From contig JAUWLW010000008.1 in assembly GCA_030613505.1 (NCBI GenBank), positions 1 through 64,000 on the forward strand: DNA of 64,000 nucleotides. The letters run 5' to 3'. Each line of letters opens with the position of its first letter. Position 1 is the stretch's first letter. Source of the stretch: Candidatus Zixiibacteriota bacterium (GTDB taxonomy: Bacteria > RBG-13-66-14 > B26-G2 > WVWN01). Below the pieces are notes generated by a model that made no database searches, was not told the DNA's origin, and was given only the letters and a program-made list of their open reading frames with translations. The translations under genes and the position numbers were made by a program. Positions 61,105 through 64,000 of the stretch are shown here, one piece after another.

Positions 61105-61398
61105 ATGACCAAAAAAGAAATCGCCGCCAAAGTAGCGCTCCGCACGGGCATAACGCACAAGCGCGCCGTCGCGGTTATAGACCAGCTATTGGCCGAGATA
61201 AAGTCCTCGCTCGCTGCGGGCGAAAAAACGGAGATACGTGGCTTCGGCGTTTTCAAGGTCCGGCGCACCAAAAGAAAGGTGGCCCGCGACCTCAGTACTA
61301 ATACCGAAATAGTAATCGCGCCCACGCGCCGCGTAAAATTTATACCCGGCAAGCAGATGAAAGAGAAGCTGAATCGGAAGTTAGCCGCGGCCGAATAA
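61105..61398 (+). CDS. HU/IHF-family DNA-binding protein
   Basis: MTKKEIAAKVALRTGITHKRAVAVIDQLLAEI...GFGVFKVRRTKRKVARDLSTNTEIVIAPTRRVKFIPGKQMKEKLN. Confidence 0.95.
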   Translation: MTKKEIAAKVALRTGITHKRAVAVIDQLLAEIKSSLAAGEKTEIRGFGVFKVRRTKRKVARDLSTNTEIVIAPTRRVKFIPGKQMKEKLNRKLAAAE

Positions 61399-61419
61399 AA
61401 AATCTCACGGAATTAAAAA

Positions 61420-61449
61420 ACCGCGCCCCAGGCGCGGCTTTTTTTTTCG
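61420..61449. terminator. Bidirectional terminator between hup-like gene and pckA
   Basis: AAAAAACCGCGCCCCAGGCGCGGCTTTTTTTTT. Confidence 0.85.
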
Positions 61450-61464
61450 AAAAATCAAAGTTAG

Positions 61465-63051
61465 CTAAACGTGAGGTCCCGCGGCCTTCACGTCGTCGCT
61501 CGCCATATCCTCGAATTGCTTGAAATTTTCGGCGAAGCGTTTCGCAAGCTCGAGAGCTTTGGCGTCGTACGCTTTCTTGTCCTTCCACGTATTCTTGGGC
61601 CACAATACTTCGGTGGGAACGCCGGGGCACTCCTTGGGAACTAGAACTCGGAAGACGGGGTCAGGTTCGAACTGCTGCTTTTCGAGCGTTCCCTCGAGAG
61701 CCGCGGAAAGTAATCCCCGCGTAACGCCGATGGCCATACGGTCGCCGACGCCGTACGGGCCGCCGCTCCACCCGGTATTTACAAGCCAGCAATTCGTCTT
61801 ATGCTTCGCCAGGCGTTCGCCCATCAGCGTCGCGTACACCGTCGGGTGCCGGGGTAAGAAGGGGGCGCCGAACCCGGCACTGAACGTGGCCTGCGGCTCG
61901 TCGATGCCGGATTCCGTGCCGGCGAGCTTCGCCGTATAGCCGGAGAGGTAATGGTACATCGCCATTTCGGGGGTAAGCTTCGATATGGGGGGTAGTACGC
62001 CGAAGGCGTCGGCGGCGAGGAAGAAGACGTTCCGCGGGTGGCCCGCAACGCCCTCCGTTATACAGTTGGGGATATATTCCACCGGGTACGTCGCCCGGGT
62101 ATTCTCGGTGATGCTGCCGTCGTCGTAGTCGATAGCCCGCGTTCCCGGGTCGACGATAACGTTTTCCAGAAGCGAGCCGAATTTGATGGCGTTATATATT
62201 TGCGGCTCGTCCGTCGCCGAGAGGCGGATCACCTTGGCGTAGCACCCGCCCTCGAAGTTGAAGCAGCCGTCGGCGCTCCAACCCGTCTCGTCGTCGCCTA
62301 CGAGTCGCCGCTTGGGGTCGGCGGAGAGAGTCGTCTTCCCCGTCCCGGAAAGGCCGAAGAACAACGCCGCGTCGCCGTCGGCGCCGACGTTGCACGAACA
62401 ATGCATCGGGCAAACGTCCTCCGCCGGCATGAAGTAATTCATAATAGTGAAGATGCTCTTTTTGATTTCGCCGCCGTAGTGAGACCCCGTAACGAGGATA
62501 ATATTCCGGCGGAGGTCGACCGCCACCACTACGTACGAACGCACACTATCTGATTCGGGGAGGGCGTGAAAGCCGGAAGCCATCACCACCGTAAAATCCG
62601 CCTTATGCTTCGCGAGTTGTTCGGGGGTAGGCCTGCGGAATAACGTCTGGGAGAACAACGCGTGCCAAGCTTTTTCCGCTACGACCCGAACGCCTTTGGC
62701 ATGCTTCGGGTCGGCGCCTACGAAACCGTCGAAAAGGAACAGCTCCTTGCGAGAGAGGTATTCCGTAACCTTCGCGTAAAGGTTATCGAACACCGCGGGC
62801 TCCATCTCTACGTTTACCTTCCCCCACCAAATATCTTTCTCGGTAGATGGCTCGCGTACGACGTATTTATCCTTTGGCGAGCGGCCGGTCCGGTCGGGCA
62901 TCGTCCTAACAACCAACGCGCCGTTGTCCGCAAGCTCTCCTTCATATCTGCGGAGAGCCAATTCCACTAGTATGGGAGTAGATAAATTGCGGTATACGTT
63001 CCTTTGGGGTTTTATACCAAGACCGCCCAAGCCATAATCGTCGGCCATCAT
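61465..63051 (-). CDS. pckA: Phosphoenolpyruvate carboxykinase (ATP)
   Basis: RTMPDRTGRSPKDKYVVREPSTEKDIWWGKVN; FFGLSGTGKTTLSADPKRRLVGDDETGW; NTGWSGGPYGVGDRM. Confidence 0.97.
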   Translation of the reverse strand: MMADDYGLGGLGIKPQRNVYRNLSTPILVELALRRYEGELADNGALVVRTMPDRTGRSPKDKYVVREPSTEKDIWWGKVNVEMEPAVFDNLYAKVTEYLSRKELFLFDGFVGADPKHAKGVRVVAEKAWHALFSQTLFRRPTPEQLAKHKADFTVVMASGFHALPESDSVRSYVVVAVDLRRNIILVTGSHYGGEIKKSIFTIMNYFMPAEDVCPMHCSCNVGADGDAALFFGLSGTGKTTLSADPKRRLVGDDETGWSADGCFNFEGGCYAKVIRLSATDEPQIYNAIKFGSLLENVIVDPGTRAIDYDDGSITENTRATYPVEYIPNCITEGVAGHPRNVFFLAADAFGVLPPISKLTPEMAMYHYLSGYTAKLAGTESGIDEPQATFSAGFGAPFLPRHPTVYATLMGERLAKHKTNCWLVNTGWSGGPYGVGDRMAIGVTRGLLSAALEGTLEKQQFEPDPVFRVLVPKECPGVPTEVLWPKNTWKDKKAYDAKALELAKRFAENFKQFEDMASDDVKAAGPHV

Positions 63052-63138
63052 CGACTCCTCTCAGTTATCAAAAATTGGCCTAAACTGTGAAAATAATAAC
63101 GCGCCATCTTACAATAATCAGGTCGGCTTCGCAAGTAA

Positions 63139-64000
63139 TCATTCTACCGACGATAGCTCGTACACGTCATTCAGCGGGTCTCTGTACACCGGTTTATTAT
63201 ACTTTTCGATGAACTCGTAGAAGACATTCTTAGTACGCTTAGTGTACGAAGGCCAAGCTTTCTTTTCGAACATATGGAATATATGTACATGCGTAATACC
63301 CCACCGCCGCGTGAGATCGTAAAGGCCCGCGGCGTCGGCGCCGGTTTCGGCCGCCAATAAAAACGCCGAGGCCTCGAAGAAAGAATCGTAGACCGCTTCT
63401 CGCTCGAGATACAGCGTGTGGTTGGTAAATACCATCAGTATCTTGGCATCCGGCCGCGTTTTCTCGTTTATGAATTTCTGCGCGAGGTAAAAACCGCATT
63501 TCCCCTCGAGGAACTGCTCCCTACTTTCGCCGGCGAGGTAGTCGAACCCCTCGAGCGTGTGGAAGACGCCGCCGACGTTGTACGCCAGGGCGGTAAATAT
63601 GATAAGGACGACGACGCCCGCACGCCACGCCCCTCGAGCGACCGACCCCAAAGCCCCTTCGACGGCCGCCAACGAGCCGGAGGCGGCGACGGCCAGAGCG
63701 GCTAGGCCGCCGTCCAAAAAGCGAAGTTGCTGCGGCCCCACCGACCAACAAGCGACGAACGCCCACGCGAACGCCACCAACCGGCCCGCGCGCCGGAACG
63801 CCAGCGCTGCGACCGCGGCCAGCGGCAAAAGGTACGGCAGATATATCCCGGCGAAATAATTGTAATCGAAATCCGCCCTAACCGAAATCCGGTACGGCAA
63901 CAGCAGATAGTCGTACCACTTTCTACCGGCCCCTATGTCGTGCTGCCACGAGACGAGGTGTTCCGCTTGCAGCCGCGAGAAATCGCGTCCGCCTAGAACG
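63139..64000 (-). CDS. Polytopic membrane protein, probable GT39/dolichyl-P-mannose-mannosyltransferase-like (5' end outside window)
   Basis: Frame open through the window end (HDIGAGRKWYDYLLLPYRISVRADFDYNYFAGIYLPYLLPLAAVAALAF); Ala/Leu-rich TM helices then soluble C-terminus. Confidence 0.55.
   Translation of the reverse strand, partial: VLGGRDFSRLQAEHLVSWQHDIGAGRKWYDYLLLPYRISVRADFDYNYFAGIYLPYLLPLAAVAALAFRRAGRLVAFAWAFVACWSVGPQQLRFLDGGLAALAVAASGSLAAVEGALGSVARGAWRAGVVVLIIFTALAYNVGGVFHTLEGFDYLAGESREQFLEGKCGFYLAQKFINEKTRPDAKILMVFTNHTLYLEREAVYDSFFEASAFLLAAETGADAAGLYDLTRRWGITHVHIFHMFEKKAWPSYTKRTKNVFYEFIEKYNKPVYRDPLNDVYELSSVE

Overview
64 kb chromosomal window from a GC-rich bacterium, with no rRNA, CRISPR array, prophage or transposase seen. 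Housekeeping content: MscS-cNMP channel, accD, groESL, tRNA with CAT anticodon, uvrA, prmC/prfA, ccs (resB/ccsA), a complete F-type ATP synthase operon, uvrC, split transketolase, HU and ATP-type PEP carboxykinase. Accessory content: two membrane-anchored sulfatase-fold enzymes, a large alpha-2-macroglobulin lipoprotein, two ethylbenzene-dehydrogenase-like lipoproteins, and several secreted proteins. The strongest unusual signal is at 41.5-44.2 kb (minus strand). Three tandem paralogous secreted parallel-beta-helix-like genes each have an in-frame UGA at the same place, in a CxxU context (CVG-U, CPG-U, CPG-U). The downstream reading frame is conserved to a common C-terminus. Immediately 3' of each UGA is a stem-loop with a G in the apical loop at bacterial-SECIS distance, with compensatory stem changes between copies. 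UGA is an ordinary stop elsewhere in the window (e.g. uvrC). I read these as a candidate new family of secreted selenoproteins. All three, plus two secreted proteins at 47.9-49.5 kb, share a short C-terminal tail (P-[TAS]-S-x-G-x-[VI]-[KR]-x-x-[FY]-[NKR]-COOH) that could be a sorting signal. The 47.5 kb operon has a promoter-like element whose 17-bp spacer is mostly a (CT)n repeat (possible phase variation) and a first ORF frameshifted at a C6 tract. The ATP synthase operon has four non-atp ORFs inserted between canonical genes and a c subunit with a partial Na+-binding signature. All calls come from reading the sequence and supplied translations; no database search was run.
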